A stretch of DNA of 55,835 bases from an uncultured Prochlorococcus sp. (lineage in GTDB: Bacteria > Cyanobacteriota > Cyanobacteriia > PCC-6307 > Cyanobiaceae): positions 1 to 55,835 of the forward strand of contig CACNMX010000006.1 of assembly GCA_902621675.1 (NCBI GenBank), given 5' to 3'. This document shows positions 39,877-50,163 of this stretch, one piece after another (the stretch's first letter is position 1; each line of letters opens with the position of its first letter). Both the position numbers and the translations under genes were made by a program. The notes below the pieces were generated by a model, which searched no databases, was not told where the DNA came from, and saw only the letters and a program-made list of their open reading frames with translations.

Positions 39877-41070
39877 TTAATTAGTCTTTATAGCCTCAGC
39901 TTGTTTTTTTGTCCAGGATGAAACACAAGGTATGCGATTAAGATCACACCTATTGGAGTATTTCTTAGCAACTTCAACAACTTCCTCTAATAATCCATTA
40001 TCTAGAGTAGTTGGGTTTAAACCTAATTCTATAAAGCATTTATTATCAACAATTAGGTCATTTTCTACTGCTTCATTCCTTGGATTTGGTAAATAATTGA
40101 TATCAGCTCCAGTTAGAGAAGCAACTTTTTTAGCTAGTTCTCCAACTTGATGACTTTCAGTCATTTGATTAAAGATTTTGACTCTTTCGCCAGATTTTGG
40201 AGGATTTTCAAGAGCAAGTTGTACACATTTTACAGAGTCTTTTATATGTATAAATGCTCTTGTTTGCCCTCCTGTCCCATGAACACTTAATGGATATCCA
40301 ATTGCAGCTTGCATTAGAAATCTGTTTAAAACAGTTCCATAATCTCCGTCATAGTCAAATCTGTTTGTCAATCTAGGATCTTTTAGAGTTGCTTCTGTAT
40401 TTGTTCCCCAAACAATGCCTTGATGTAGATCGGTGATCCTTACAAGATCATTTTTGTTGTAGTAAAGAAATAATAATTGATCTAAAGTTTTAGTCATATG
40501 GTAGACACTACCTGGGCTTGCAGGGTGTAATATTTCTTCTTCAAAGCGGCTTCCATCGGGTTGTGGTACTTCAACTTTTAGATAACCTTCTGGAATTGTT
40601 GCACCTCTATGTGATCCATATCCGTAGACTCCCATTGTTCCTAAATGAACAACATGAATATCTAAATTACTCTCTACTATCGCAGCAAGTAGGTTGTGGG
40701 TGCCATTAACATTATTATCTACTGTATATCTTTTGGTAAAACTCGATTTCATCGAGTATGGTGCTGCTCTTTGTTCAGCAAAATGGATCACGGAATCTGG
40801 TTTTTCATCAATGAGCAAATTTAGTAATTTTTGATATTGCTTAGAGATATCCATGTTAAGAAATCTCATAGGCTTGCCTCCAGTCTCTTCCCATGCAGAA
40901 AGTCGTTCTGTTATGGAAGAAATTGGAGTTAAAGATTCTACCTCTAGATCAATATCAATTTTTCTACGACTTAAATTGTCGACAATAATTACATCATGAT
41001 TTTGCTCTGCTAAATTCACCGCACAAGGCCAACCGCAAAAACCATCTCCACCAAGAACAATAACTTTCAC
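39877..41070 (-). CDS. sqdB: UDP-sulfoquinovose synthase
   Basis: Makes UDP-sulfoquinovose from UDP-glucose and sulfite. This 397-residue short-chain dehydrogenase/reductase has the SQD1-type NAD loop GGDGFCGWP at 7-15 and catalytic Thr145, Tyr190 and Lys194 (YHMTK). FAEQRAAPYSM near 97-107 is typical of the family. The start is GTG at 41070 with GGAG six bases upstream. An eight-codon frame (MNLLILEF) ends with TGA directly before that GTG. The 170-base gap to thiG shows nothing else. Confidence 0.96.
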   Translation of the reverse strand: MKVIVLGGDGFCGWPCAVNLAEQNHDVIIVDNLSRRKIDIDLEVESLTPISSITERLSAWEETGGKPMRFLNMDISKQYQKLLNLLIDEKPDSVIHFAEQRAAPYSMKSSFTKRYTVDNNVNGTHNLLAAIVESNLDIHVVHLGTMGVYGYGSHRGATIPEGYLKVEVPQPDGSRFEEEILHPASPGSVYHMTKTLDQLLFLYYNKNDLVRITDLHQGIVWGTNTEATLKDPRLTNRFDYDGDYGTVLNRFLMQAAIGYPLSVHGTGGQTRAFIHIKDSVKCVQLALENPPKSGERVKIFNQMTESHQVGELAKKVASLTGADINYLPNPRNEAVENDLIVDNKCFIELGLNPTTLDNGLLEEVVEVAKKYSNRCDLNRIPCVSSWTKKQAEAIKTN

Positions 41071-41240
41071 TCAGAACTCCAGAATTAAAAGATTCATAAT
41101 ATATTTATTAAATTACTACAGTGTGCTTCCACTTTGCGAAAAAACATTGTAAATAGTTTCAAATCTTCTTTCTTAATACGATAAATAAAAGCAAATAATA
41201 AATTTTTACTTTCTTTTGCAACTTTTCTCAATTTAGAGAA

Positions 41241-42035
41241 TTAGATTGATATGTTTTTTTCCGGCGAACTTGCTACTGCAAAGTCTTGTTTTTTAATTCT
41301 TCCTGCCAGAAAAGCTTGCCTGCCAGCTTTCACACTATAATTTATCGCTTGAGCCATTAGAGGAGGATTTGCAGCTTGTGCTATTGCACTATTTATTAAG
41401 ACACCATCAGCTCCAATTTCCATAGCTTGAGAAGCTTCACTAGGCACCCCAATTCCTGCGTCAATTATTACTGGCACTTTTGCATTCTCAATAATAATCC
41501 TTATATTTGATAAATTTAACAAACCTTGCCCGGAGCCTATGGGAGAGCCCAATGGCATTACAGTTGCACAACCTATTTCTTCTAGTCTTTTTGCAAGAAT
41601 AGGATCTGCATTGATATAAGGTAGTACAGCGAAACCCTTTTTTATTAATATTTCGGCTGCTTTAAGAGTTTCTATTGGATCTGGTAGCAAATACTTTTTG
41701 TCAGGAATAACTTCTAACTTCACAAAATTATTTTCTTCTTGACCAGATAATTTTGCAAGTTCTCTACCTAAAATTGCTATTCTGACTGCTTCATCGGAAT
41801 TAACACAACCAGCTGTATTAGGAAGCATCCAGTATTTTTCCCAGTTGATCTTTTCGAGTAAATTTTCTCCGGTCTGATCATTTTTAATTCTTCTAATAGC
41901 GACGGTTATAATTTCCGTTTCAGAATTTGTCAAACTTTCCACCATATCTTGAGTAGATTTGTATTTGCCAGTACCAACCATTAATCTACTGGAAAATTGT
42001 TTTCCACCGATTAGTAAAGAAGAATAATTTTCCAT
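41241..42035 (-). CDS. thiG: Thiazole synthase
   Basis: Forms the thiazole phosphate of thiamine from deoxyxylulose phosphate, ThiS-thiocarboxylate and dehydroglycine. The 264-residue TIM barrel has the Schiff-base Lys106 in VKLEVI and the phosphate-binding [12 protein letters not shown] near 151-162, followed by [10 protein letters not shown]. It starts two bases after the ycf37-like gene and ends the rpmI-rplT-ycf37-thiG run. Confidence 0.97.
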   Translation of the reverse strand: MENYSSLLIGGKQFSSRLMVGTGKYKSTQDMVESLTNSETEIITVAIRRIKNDQTGENLLEKINWEKYWMLPNTAGCVNSDEAVRIAILGRELAKLSGQEENNFVKLEVIPDKKYLLPDPIETLKAAEILIKKGFAVLPYINADPILAKRLEEIGCATVMPLGSPIGSGQGLLNLSNIRIIIENAKVPVIIDAGIGVPSEASQAMEIGADGVLINSAIAQAANPPLMAQAINYSVKAGRQAFLAGRIKKQDFAVASSPEKNISI

Positions 42036-42037
42036 GT

Positions 42038-42595
42038 TTAGAATCCCTTATCTTTAATACCTTTATAAGGTTTATAATTGTTTCTTTTTTCTAACTCCTT
42101 ACTTTTTTTAATTGCTGTTTTGTTTTTTGGATCTATCACCAAAACCTTTTGATAAGTTTCATATGCCAAGTCGTACTCAAGTAAACGCTGTTGTGCTGAT
42201 GCGAGATTATTTAGGGCTATAGGATATTCTGGAAGTGATTTTATTGCAGAGTTATAGTGTTTAATTGCTTTCTTAAATTCATTTTGAGCAGCATAAGAAA
42301 ATCCTAAAGCATTATTTATTATCGCTTTGGCTTCAGCAGGTTCATTTTCATAATTTTCAATTGCTTTTAAAAAAGTTTTAGTCGCCTCAGAATATAATCT
42401 TTTTTTTATCTGAATAGACCCAAATTCATATAATTCTGTAGCTTGAGTAAGAGAATCTAAACCTTTCTGCTCGAATTTTACTAAATTTAATTCATCACTT
42501 CTTGTTTTTAGAAATTGTCTGAATACAAAAATAGAAATTATTATTAATACAACAAAAAGAATTATTAAATAAGATTGAAAGGAAGATATTTCCAT
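42038..42595 (-). CDS. ycf37: TPR protein, Ycf37-like photosystem I assembly factor
   Basis: A 185-residue protein with one N-terminal membrane anchor (about residues 7-27). It is followed by tetratricopeptide repeats: [36 protein letters not shown] and [18 protein letters not shown]. Size, anchor and repeat number match Ycf37, which helps photosystem I assembly or stability in cyanobacteria and algal plastids. TPR proteins are easily confused, so the name rests on architecture. It sits between rplT and thiG. Confidence 0.72.
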   Translation of the reverse strand: MEISSFQSYLIILFVVLIIISIFVFRQFLKTRSDELNLVKFEQKGLDSLTQATELYEFGSIQIKKRLYSEATKTFLKAIENYENEPAEAKAIINNALGFSYAAQNEFKKAIKHYNSAIKSLPEYPIALNNLASAQQRLLEYDLAYETYQKVLVIDPKNKTAIKKSKELEKRNNYKPYKGIKDKGF

Positions 42596-42631
42596 TATTT
42601 ATAATTACTTTTCTAGATTATATTCTTTTTT

Positions 42632-42979
42632 CTACTTACTAACGGAAGAAACAATTTTTTCAAAACACTTTGGATCGCTTAAGGCTAATTGAGCAAGCAT
42701 TTTTCTGTTGATGATAATTTCTGCATTTTTCATCCCATTTATTAACTTGCTATAGTTTGTTCCATTTATCCTCGCAGATGCGTTAATTCTAGAGATCCAA
42801 AGTCTTCTAAAGTCTCTTTTTCTTCTTCTTCTATCCCTATAAGCATTACAAAGAGCTTTCATCACTCTTTGGTTTGCGGTTCTGAAAAGATTTTTGTTGC
42901 CGCCTCTAAAACCTTTTGCAAGATTTAAGATTTTGTTTCTTCTTTTTCTGGCTATGTTGCCTCTTTTTACCCGTGCCAT
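42632..42979 (-). CDS. rplT: Ribosomal protein bL20
   Basis: 115 residues, full length. [17 protein letters not shown] at the N-terminus is the extended rRNA-binding arm, and [20 protein letters not shown] is in the globular domain. It lies 28 bases downstream of rpmI. Unlike in E. coli, infC is not upstream. Confidence 0.98.
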   Translation of the reverse strand: MARVKRGNIARKRRNKILNLAKGFRGGNKNLFRTANQRVMKALCNAYRDRRRRKRDFRRLWISRINASARINGTNYSKLINGMKNAEIIINRKMLAQLALSDPKCFEKIVSSVSK

Positions 42980-43007
42980 GAATATCTAATAAAAATTGGT
43001 TAAAGAT

Positions 43008-43205
43008 TTATGCGTATGGAATCATTAATCTTACATTATCAGCATCTCTTTCATCAACTACGGCTTTTGTTGATAGATGTCTTTTTAATTTTGAGCTTTT
43101 ATGATCAAGTAAATGATTATGGAAAGCTCTTCTTCTCATGAATTTACCCGTCGCAGTAGCTTTAAATCTTTTGGCAGCTGATTTACGTGTTTTTAGTTTA
43201 GACAT
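43008..43205 (-). CDS. rpmI: Ribosomal protein bL35
   Basis: 65 residues, the usual size. It begins [20 protein letters not shown] and continues with [18 protein letters not shown]. First gene of the run rpmI-rplT-ycf37-thiG, divergent from the SpoIID-domain gene. Confidence 0.98.
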
Positions 43206-43231
43206 TTAAGTCAAATGTGTTTAATTAGGAT

Positions 43232-43260
43232 AATCTAAACCTTTATAGGCATTGGTGCAA
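43232..43260 (-). promoter_or_regulatory. Possible sigma-70 promoter of rpmI
   Basis: On the minus strand TTGCAC (43255-43260) and TAGATT (43232-43237) are separated by exactly 17 bases and point at rpmI, with room for a leader of about 20 bases. Neither hexamer is a strong match, so this is tentative. Confidence 0.3.
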
Positions 43261-43296
43261 ATTAAAGTTTTTAATTGATAAGGAAAGTTCTAATTT

Positions 43297-44850
43297 ATGA
43301 AACTTAAATTTGCCTTTTTAAACTTATTTTTAGGCTGTATTTCTCTTTTGATAATAAATACTAAATTTATTTCAAATGCAAAAGGAGAAGAATTGCTAAA
43401 GGTTGAACTCCATAATGAAATTAAAAAAGGAAAATTTTTAATTGGTTTAAAGCAATATTTAGGCGGGGAGAATGATACTTTTTCGGAGAAAAAGAATATT
43501 AACTTTACAACTAATAAAGGTTTTTTAAACTTGATATCGTCCAACGGTATTAAACATAAATCAAAACAGATAAATATTACCTGGACAGATATTCCCGTCA
43601 AAAATCCAAAAACAATTGAAAGAATTGTTTTTGGTCCTTTTGCTAGCTATGAATCGGCAAAAAAACAATCAGAGAAACTAAGAGGTAAAGGATTTGAGAC
43701 GACTGTTGCTTACCCTAAAAATTGGGAAGTATGGATTCCATTTCAAAATGATCTGCCAGAGTTTGAATTAAAAAATAAGATTTTCAGAAAAATAAAAAAT
43801 TTTCAAATTACTCCTGTTCTTAGAAATGACTACAGTGGTATGAAACTTGAAGGTCCTATATATATTTATTCTGAAGAGAAAATAAAAATAAATGGTGTTA
43901 ATTTTGGCAAAAATTTTTATTTAATAAAGGATTTATATGGAACTTGGACCTTAGTTCAAAAAATTGAATTTGATGACTATTTGGCAGGTGTTTTGCCATA
44001 TGAAATTGGACCTAATTCTCCTTTAGAAGCACTCAAGGCTCAAGCAGTTATTGCAAGAACATGGGGCATATTTAATTCTGATAGATTTAATATGGATAAA
44101 TATCATTTATGTATAAGCACTCAATGCCAAGTTTATAAGCCTTCTGAAATTTCATATAAAAACGTAAAAAAAGCCATAGAAGAAACTTCAAATTTAATTC
44201 TCACTCATGAAAATCAACCAATAAATGCTTTTTACCATGGTTCGAATGGTGGAGTATCTGCTACTGCAGGCGAGTCTTGGCAAATTCAAGATTATTCTTA
44301 TTTCAATTCAATCATTGATGGTTCTAAATCATTAAATAAAATTTTTAAACTTCCAATTACAAATGAATCTTATTTAAATAATTTTTTAGATTTTGATAAA
44401 GAAAAGTTTTATGGGAGTAATCATTCTCTTTTTCGATGGAACAAGAAAATTTCTAATCTTGAAATTAAAGAAAAGTTAATTAAAAACAAACTTATAAATA
44501 TTAATGAAGATGTTTTGGATTTAAATTCTATTGAACGTGGGTCTAGTGGCAGAGTGACAAAATTGGAAATACAAACTGGAAAGGGTAATAAATCTATTGT
44601 TCTTGTTAAAGATGATATTCGAAGGGTATTAAATTTTATACCTAGTAATTTGTTTACTATTAATAAATTAAATGATGATTTATGGCTTTTGAGAGGAGGT
44701 GGCTTCGGTCATGGTGTAGGTTTATCTCAGTCAGGAGCAATTGAAATGGCTAAATTAGGATTCTCTTATGAACAAATATTGAAACATTACTATCGAAATG
44801 CAAAACTAAAAAAATTTGAGATATTGTCTCAATGGAAGTTAAGTAATTAA
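43297..44850 (+). CDS. SpoIID/LytB-domain secreted protein
   Basis: 517 residues with an N-terminal signal-like segment (KLKFAFLNLFLGCISLLIIN). A SPOR-like region lies near 111-137 (VFGPFASYESAKKQ). The SpoIID domain starts near 215 and includes EIGPNSPLEALKAQAVIART at 226-245, with Glu226 as the likely catalytic acid. The C-terminal motif is GGGFGHGVGLSQSGA. SpoIID of Bacillus is a lytic transglycosylase acting on denuded glycan strands. In non-sporing cyanobacteria a role in peptidoglycan remodelling is the family inference. The glycosyltransferase gene begins 12 bases after it. Confidence 0.88.
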   Translation: MKLKFAFLNLFLGCISLLIINTKFISNAKGEELLKVELHNEIKKGKFLIGLKQYLGGENDTFSEKKNINFTTNKGFLNLISSNGIKHKSKQINITWTDIPVKNPKTIERIVFGPFASYESAKKQSEKLRGKGFETTVAYPKNWEVWIPFQNDLPEFELKNKIFRKIKNFQITPVLRNDYSGMKLEGPIYIYSEEKIKINGVNFGKNFYLIKDLYGTWTLVQKIEFDDYLAGVLPYEIGPNSPLEALKAQAVIARTWGIFNSDRFNMDKYHLCISTQCQVYKPSEISYKNVKKAIEETSNLILTHENQPINAFYHGSNGGVSATAGESWQIQDYSYFNSIIDGSKSLNKIFKLPITNESYLNNFLDFDKEKFYGSNHSLFRWNKKISNLEIKEKLIKNKLININEDVLDLNSIERGSSGRVTKLEIQTGKGNKSIVLVKDDIRRVLNFIPSNLFTINKLNDDLWLLRGGGFGHGVGLSQSGAIEMAKLGFSYEQILKHYYRNAKLKKFEILSQWKLSN

Positions 44851-44862
44851 CAATTTACTTTT

Positions 44863-46164
44863 ATGAGTAAGGGTTTTTATAAAAATCGAAGATTGAAATC
44901 GTTTATATTTCTTAGTGCTTGTTTTTTAGTAGCTTTTATTCCTCATGCTAAAAATATCGAAAATTTCTTTTACATAATATTGACTCTTTCTTTTGTCATT
45001 GTTTTTTATGGTTTAATAGTTATTTCTAGAAATTTTAAAAGGAACAACGTTTTAAATACTGTAAGCAGAAGAATTAGCAATAAAGAGTTACCTTTGCTTG
45101 ATATTTTAGTCGCAGCTAGAGATGAAGAGAATGTTATATCAAGATTAGTTGAAAGATTATTTAGTTTAGATTATCCAACAAATAAATTAAATATTTACAT
45201 AATAGATGATGGTAGTTCTGATAAGACGCCTTTAATTTTAGATCGATTATCTAGACAATATGACAAGCTAAAAGTCATAAGTCGTTCTCCAAATGCAGGA
45301 GGAGGAAAGTCAGGAGCTTTGAATTATGCCTTGAAATTTACCTATGGTGAATGGTTATTAGTTTTGGATGCTGATGCTGAATTAAAACAAGATTCTTTGA
45401 TAAGGTTATTTAGTTTTGTATTAGAGGGTGATTGGTCTGCAGTTCAACTAAGAAAATCAGTAACAAATGTAAGTAAGAATTTTTTAACTTCCTGTCAGTC
45501 AATGGAGATGGCTATGGATGCAATCTTTCAATATGGAAGATTATCAGTTGCTGGAGTTTCCGAATTAAGGGGAAATGGTCAATTAATTAAGAAAGAAACA
45601 TTATTAGAATGTGGTTCTTTTAATGAAGATACAGTTACAGATGATCTTGATTTGAGTTTAAGATTATTATTATCAAAATCTAGAATTGGAATCTTATGGG
45701 ATCCTCCAGTGATGGAGGAGGCAGTTGAGAATTTAAATGCTTTATTAGCGCAAAGGCAAAGATGGGCAGAGGGAGGGTTGCAAAGATTCTTTGATTATGG
45801 AGATCAATTATTTACTAATAAAATTGATTATTTTCAGAAATTTGATTTAACTTACTTTTTTATCTTGCAATATGCATTACCAATCATTTCTATTTTTGAT
45901 TTAGTTTTCAGTATTGCTTTTTTAAATTCACCAATTTACTGGCCTATTTCATTTACAGCTTTTATGTTATCTGGAATTGCTTTTTGGTACGGTTCTTCTT
46001 GTAAAAGTGAAGTACCTGTATTGCAAAAAAGCAATTTTTTGATGGTATTTGTATCGGTTTTTTATTTATCACATTGGTTTTTAGTAATCCCTTGGGTAAC
46101 TATAAAGATGTCTATTTTCCCCAAAAAGATACTGTGGCGAAAGACTCTTCATACTGGAGTTTAA
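44863..46164 (+). CDS. Family 2 glycosyltransferase, membrane-bound
   Basis: 433 residues with two N-terminal hydrophobic segments (about 13-27 and 35-54), a cytoplasmic GT2 domain and three C-terminal segments. GT2 motifs are IDDGSSD at 114-120, LDADAE at 168-173, TDD at 249-251 and QRQRW at 277-281. This is the processive-type D,D,D,QxxRW set seen in cellulose, hyaluronan and poly-GlcNAc synthases. The polymer or lipid product is unknown. The SpoIID-domain gene is directly upstream, hinting at an envelope role. Confidence 0.85.
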   Translation: MSKGFYKNRRLKSFIFLSACFLVAFIPHAKNIENFFYIILTLSFVIVFYGLIVISRNFKRNNVLNTVSRRISNKELPLLDILVAARDEENVISRLVERLFSLDYPTNKLNIYIIDDGSSDKTPLILDRLSRQYDKLKVISRSPNAGGGKSGALNYALKFTYGEWLLVLDADAELKQDSLIRLFSFVLEGDWSAVQLRKSVTNVSKNFLTSCQSMEMAMDAIFQYGRLSVAGVSELRGNGQLIKKETLLECGSFNEDTVTDDLDLSLRLLLSKSRIGILWDPPVMEEAVENLNALLAQRQRWAEGGLQRFFDYGDQLFTNKIDYFQKFDLTYFFILQYALPIISIFDLVFSIAFLNSPIYWPISFTAFMLSGIAFWYGSSCKSEVPVLQKSNFLMVFVSVFYLSHWFLVIPWVTIKMSIFPKKILWRKTLHTGV

Positions 46165-46165
46165 T

Positions 46166-47923
46166 CTATTCATCAAGGTCTATAATTTCTCCATTAAAAA
46201 AATTTGCTAAGTTTTTTGAACTATCATCATAAGTTTCCTCGTTAGATATTTTTGTTGACGAATTAGTTTTTGGTTCTGTTTTTTTTATTGGTCGGAAATT
46301 ATTTACTTCATTTTGGGTTATTTCTGGAGTGTTTGTTGGGTAACCTTTATTTAATTGTTTGGTTGAAAAATTAAGGATTATTCCATCTCCAAATATCTTT
46401 TTTACAGTATTTTCAATTATAACTTTTCTGCTTTTTATCATACTTTCCCAGTTTGGAGATAATGCAATTGTGATTTTCTCAGAATCAAAACTTTCAAGTT
46501 CGGCTTGTTGTGAAAGTAACATTCTTGTGGATGGTAACTCTACTTTAGAAAGAATTAATTCCCATTTATCTTTTAAATTTGATCCAGGATTATTTTGGTT
46601 ATTTTCAGAAATATTTTCAATATTTTCTTTTTCAAGAACTTCAAATTTTTCTAATTTTTTGTCTTTTTTTTCGATCAATTCTTTATGAGTTATCTCTTCT
46701 TCGATACTTGGTTTTGGAATCTCATCTGAAATATTTTCTTTATTAATATGAATGTTTTTTCTACTTACATGCTTCTCATCTGTCGTATTATTTTTACTTT
46801 CTTGTTTACTTTCAAAACTATTTATTTCTTGACTATCCAGAAGACCAGTTAAATGTATTTCAAACCAAAGCCTTGGATTATCACTTGATTTGATTTGATA
46901 TTCAATATTTCTCAGATTATTATGCCAATTAATTATTGCTGATTTATTTATTGTTTTGGAGATTTTATCTAACTCATCTCGAAATTCATCAGACGTATAA
47001 TAAAGATCTGAATATTTATTATTAGTAGTGTGTAATAGTAGATCTCTTGTTATATTCAATAATCCGATAATTATTTGAAGAGGTTCGTTTCCGGCATCAT
47101 ATAATTTATTGCAGGCGCCAATTAATGACTCTGGATTATTCTCAACCAATGATTTAATCAGATTTGTTAATTCACTTTCTGATACTTCTCCTAGGAGGTT
47201 TTGGATATTATTAATTGTTATCCCTTCTGGTAAAAGATTTAATTGTTCAAGGAGGCTTTGTGCATCTCTCATACCTCCATTAGACCTTTTTGCAATCATT
47301 TTTAACGCCTGCACTTCGTACTTAATGGATTCTTTTTCGGCTATTTCTGATAAATGTTGAAAAATATCACTTGGGCTTATTCTTCTAAAATCAAACTTTT
47401 GGCATCTACTTTTTATTGTATTTAATACTCTCTCAGGATTTGTCGTCGCAAGTATAAATACAACTCTTGATGGCGGTTCTTCAATAGTTTTTAGTAAAGC
47501 ATTTGAAGCTGCCGTTGAAAGCATATGACATTCATCAATTACATAGACTTTCCATCTCGCTTGAGTAGGTGCAAATCTCGCTCTCTCTATAATTTCTCTT
47601 ATATTTTCTACTCCTGTATTTGATGCTGCATCAATCTCGATAATATCTAGAGCGCTCCCATCTGTAATTTGTCTACATAAGTCACATTTACAACAAGGAG
47701 TTATCGTAGGTTGGTCGAATGCCTGGCAATTTAGAGATTTTGCAAATATTCTTGCACTTGATGTTTTTCCAGTGCCTCTTGGACCATTAAAAAGATATGC
47801 AGGAGCAATTTTTTTTGTTAATAAAGCTTGTTTGAGTGTAATGGATATAAATTTTTGCCCAACCAGTTCGTCTAAGTTGTTTGGTCTATATTTTTGATGA
47901 AAAGGCTTATGTATATTTGGCAT
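46166..47923 (-). CDS. dnaX: DNA polymerase III subunit gamma/tau
   Basis: Clamp-loader ATPase and replisome organiser, 585 residues. The AAA+ core has Walker A GPRGTGKTS at 47-55, a zinc site around CCKCDLC at 77-83 and DECH at 130-133. Domain III is followed by a long Lys/Glu/Asn-rich linker from about residue 370 and a C-terminal tau-specific region. No intein is present. An A8 run covers codons 418-420. Slipping there in either direction reaches a stop within about ten codons, giving a product of about 423-427 residues. Confidence 0.96.
   Translation of the reverse strand: MPNIHKPFHQKYRPNNLDELVGQKFISITLKQALLTKKIAPAYLFNGPRGTGKTSSARIFAKSLNCQAFDQPTITPCCKCDLCRQITDGSALDIIEIDAASNTGVENIREIIERARFAPTQARWKVYVIDECHMLSTAASNALLKTIEEPPSRVVFILATTNPERVLNTIKSRCQKFDFRRISPSDIFQHLSEIAEKESIKYEVQALKMIAKRSNGGMRDAQSLLEQLNLLPEGITINNIQNLLGEVSESELTNLIKSLVENNPESLIGACNKLYDAGNEPLQIIIGLLNITRDLLLHTTNNKYSDLYYTSDEFRDELDKISKTINKSAIINWHNNLRNIEYQIKSSDNPRLWFEIHLTGLLDSQEINSFESKQESKNNTTDEKHVSRKNIHINKENISDEIPKPSIEEEITHKELIEKKDKKLEKFEVLEKENIENISENNQNNPGSNLKDKWELILSKVELPSTRMLLSQQAELESFDSEKITIALSPNWESMIKSRKVIIENTVKKIFGDGIILNFSTKQLNKGYPTNTPEITQNEVNNFRPIKKTEPKTNSSTKISNEETYDDSSKNLANFFNGEIIDLDE
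46664..46671 (-). other. A8 homopolymer, possible slippage site in dnaX
   Basis: On the coding strand the frame reads GAA AAA AAA GAC (Glu418 to Asp421). A -1 shift continues as AGA CAA AAA ATT AGA AAA ATT and then TGA. A +1 shift meets TAG after three codons. E. coli makes gamma (431 residues) by -1 ribosomal slippage, and Thermus uses transcript slippage on an A run. Use of this site is unproven, and A runs are common in this genome. Confidence 0.35.
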
Positions 47924-47980
47924 TTATTTTTCATTAATTAGAAAAATTAGGGGTTCAATTAAAAAAATTAAACTCTAATT

Positions 47981-49348
47981 TTATGCAGACTCTTTAATGA
48001 TTCTTTTTGATCCTGAAGGTAGTTTAACAATTTTAGATGAGAACAAATTATCTACCATTTTTTTCGTAATTGTGAATTCTTTTACATTTTCTTCAGAAGG
48101 CAAAGTGTACATTATGTCTAGCATGAGCTCTTCAATTATTGATCTTAATGCTCTTGCACCTGTTTTTCTTTTGTATGCTTCATTTGCTATCGCTTCAACA
48201 GAATCAGGCTCAAATGATAATTCAACATTATCCATACTTAGCAAAGTTTTGAATTGCTTTACTAATGCATCTCTAGGTTGAGTCAAAATAGATTCTAAAG
48301 TTTCTTTAGTAAGACGATCTAATACAGCACAAACTGGAATTCTTCCAATAAATTCTGGAATTAGGCCATATTTCACTAAGTCATCTAATTCTAAATTTTT
48401 CAGGGAATCTCTTGGGTCTACAATTTTTTTTGTATCAACTTTGTTTTGATCTGAATTGGTGGTAAATCCTATAGAGTGTTTACCCATACGCTTTTGAACG
48501 ATATCCTCTAAACCTATAAAAGCTCCTCCACAAATAAATAGTATTTGACTCGTATCAATTTGGATGCAGTCATGATAAGGATGTTTTCTTCCGCCTTGAG
48601 GGGGCACATTAGCAATTGTTCCTTCAAGCATTTTTAATAATGCTTGCTGTACCCCTTCACCAGAGACATCTCTTGTGATTGAAGGATTCTCGCTTTTTCT
48701 TGCAATTTTATCTATTTCATCAATATAAATAATTCCTTTTTGAGCTAGTTCTACATTCATTTCTGATTTTTGTAGAAGTCTTAAAAGTATGTTTTCAACA
48801 TCTTCCCCAACATATCCAGCTTCTGTCAAAGTCGTTGCATCAGCTACTGCAAAAGGAACATCTAAAAACTCTGCTAAGGTTTGCGCCAATAATGTTTTTC
48901 CACTTCCAGTAGGGCCGATAAGTAAAATATTTGATTTTTGTAATTTAGTTGCTTGTGAATCAGTTGAATTGTTATTTTTACTGTCTTCTTTAACTTTCCA
49001 AGCTAATCTCTTGTAGTGATTGTATACGGCTACTGATAATATTTTTTTTGCGGATTCTTGTCCAACAACTTGATTATCTAGAAAACTTTTTATTTCTAAT
49101 GGCTTAGGAATTGAGGTTAATTCTAAAGGAACAGATTTTTTTGGATTATCAGTTGGTAATTTCTTTTTTACTTGTGGAGAGTTGTTTGTGTTCGCTTGAT
49201 TCTCAAGTAGTTCTTCATCGAGAATCTCATTACAAAGGTCTATGCACTCATCACAGATATAAACCCCAGGACCAGCTATAAGCTTTCTTACTTGGTCTTG
49301 TGACTTCCCGCAAAATGAACATTTTAGATGGGCGTCGAATTTAGCCAT
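47981..49348 (-). CDS. clpX: ATP-dependent Clp protease ATPase subunit ClpX
   Basis: 455-residue AAA+ unfoldase delivering substrates to ClpP. The N-terminal C4 zinc domain uses Cys10, Cys13, Cys32 and Cys35. Walker A is GPTGSGKT at 145-152, followed by [11 protein letters not shown]. The pore and ClpP-contact loops (HSIGF region) and the C-terminal lid [15 protein letters not shown] are present. It follows clpP by 105 bases on the same strand. Confidence 0.98.
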   Translation of the reverse strand: MAKFDAHLKCSFCGKSQDQVRKLIAGPGVYICDECIDLCNEILDEELLENQANTNNSPQVKKKLPTDNPKKSVPLELTSIPKPLEIKSFLDNQVVGQESAKKILSVAVYNHYKRLAWKVKEDSKNNNSTDSQATKLQKSNILLIGPTGSGKTLLAQTLAEFLDVPFAVADATTLTEAGYVGEDVENILLRLLQKSEMNVELAQKGIIYIDEIDKIARKSENPSITRDVSGEGVQQALLKMLEGTIANVPPQGGRKHPYHDCIQIDTSQILFICGGAFIGLEDIVQKRMGKHSIGFTTNSDQNKVDTKKIVDPRDSLKNLELDDLVKYGLIPEFIGRIPVCAVLDRLTKETLESILTQPRDALVKQFKTLLSMDNVELSFEPDSVEAIANEAYKRKTGARALRSIIEELMLDIMYTLPSEENVKEFTITKKMVDNLFSSKIVKLPSGSKRIIKESA

Positions 49349-49453
49349 CGATTATAAGTTTTTAAAGTAAAGGGTGTTAAATATTCCCTATTCACTAGGA
49401 TTGCTCATAAATATCGATTCGTCATCATATTCTTAAAAAATCAGAACCCCTTG

Positions 49454-50098
49454 TCACTTTTTGATAACTTTATCAATTAATCCATATTCGACTGCTTCTG
49501 AGGGGGATAAAAAGTAATCTCTTTCTGTATCTTCATTAATTTTTTCTAAAGGTTGACCAGTATGTTCAGCTAAAAGTGAATTTAATGTTTTCTTGAGAAA
49601 AAGTATTTCTTTAGCTTGTATTTCAATCTCTACTGCTTGACCTTGTGCACCTCCCAGAGGTTGATGAATCATAATTCGAGAATTAGGTAAAGCCAATCTT
49701 TTCCCCTTTGCTCCTCCAGAAAGTAGAAATGCCCCCATACTTGCGGCTACTCCAAAACATATTGTCACTACATCAGGCGAAATTTGTTGCATGGTATCAT
49801 AAATGGCCATTCCTGCAGTTACTGAGCCTCCAGGAGAATTTATATATATTTGTATGTCTTTTTCGGGATCTTCCGCTTCAAGAAATAATAATTGTGCAAC
49901 AAGTGAATCAGATACTTGATCATTAATTCCAGTACCTAAAAAAATTATTCTCTCCCTCAATAGTCTTGAATAAATATCAAAAGCTCTTTCTCCTCTACCT
50001 GATTGTTCTATAACGGTAGGAACAGCAGCAATGGTTTTATTATTACTTTCGTAAGAACTTATTGAGCTTTGGATTAAATGTTTTTTTTCTGAGTTCAC
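49454..50098 (-). CDS. clpP: ATP-dependent Clp protease proteolytic subunit
   Basis: 214-residue serine peptidase with Ser120 in GVAASMGA and His145 in IMIHQPLGG. The catalytic aspartate lies in the C-terminal part ([10 protein letters not shown]). It is a catalytically complete ClpP, not the ClpR type. Cyanobacteria have several paralogues; the tig-clpP-clpX order marks this as the one working with ClpX (often called clpP2). The start appears to be GTG at 50098. Confidence 0.96.
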   Translation of the reverse strand: MNSEKKHLIQSSISSYESNNKTIAAVPTVIEQSGRGERAFDIYSRLLRERIIFLGTGINDQVSDSLVAQLLFLEAEDPEKDIQIYINSPGGSVTAGMAIYDTMQQISPDVVTICFGVAASMGAFLLSGGAKGKRLALPNSRIMIHQPLGGAQGQAVEIEIQAKEILFLKKTLNSLLAEHTGQPLEKINEDTERDYFLSPSEAVEYGLIDKVIKK

Positions 50099-50163
50099 AA
50101 ATTAGTTTTCGTCTTATAAACAATTTAAGGGGTTTTTGTTTAATTAGTAGGAAATTTCATAAA

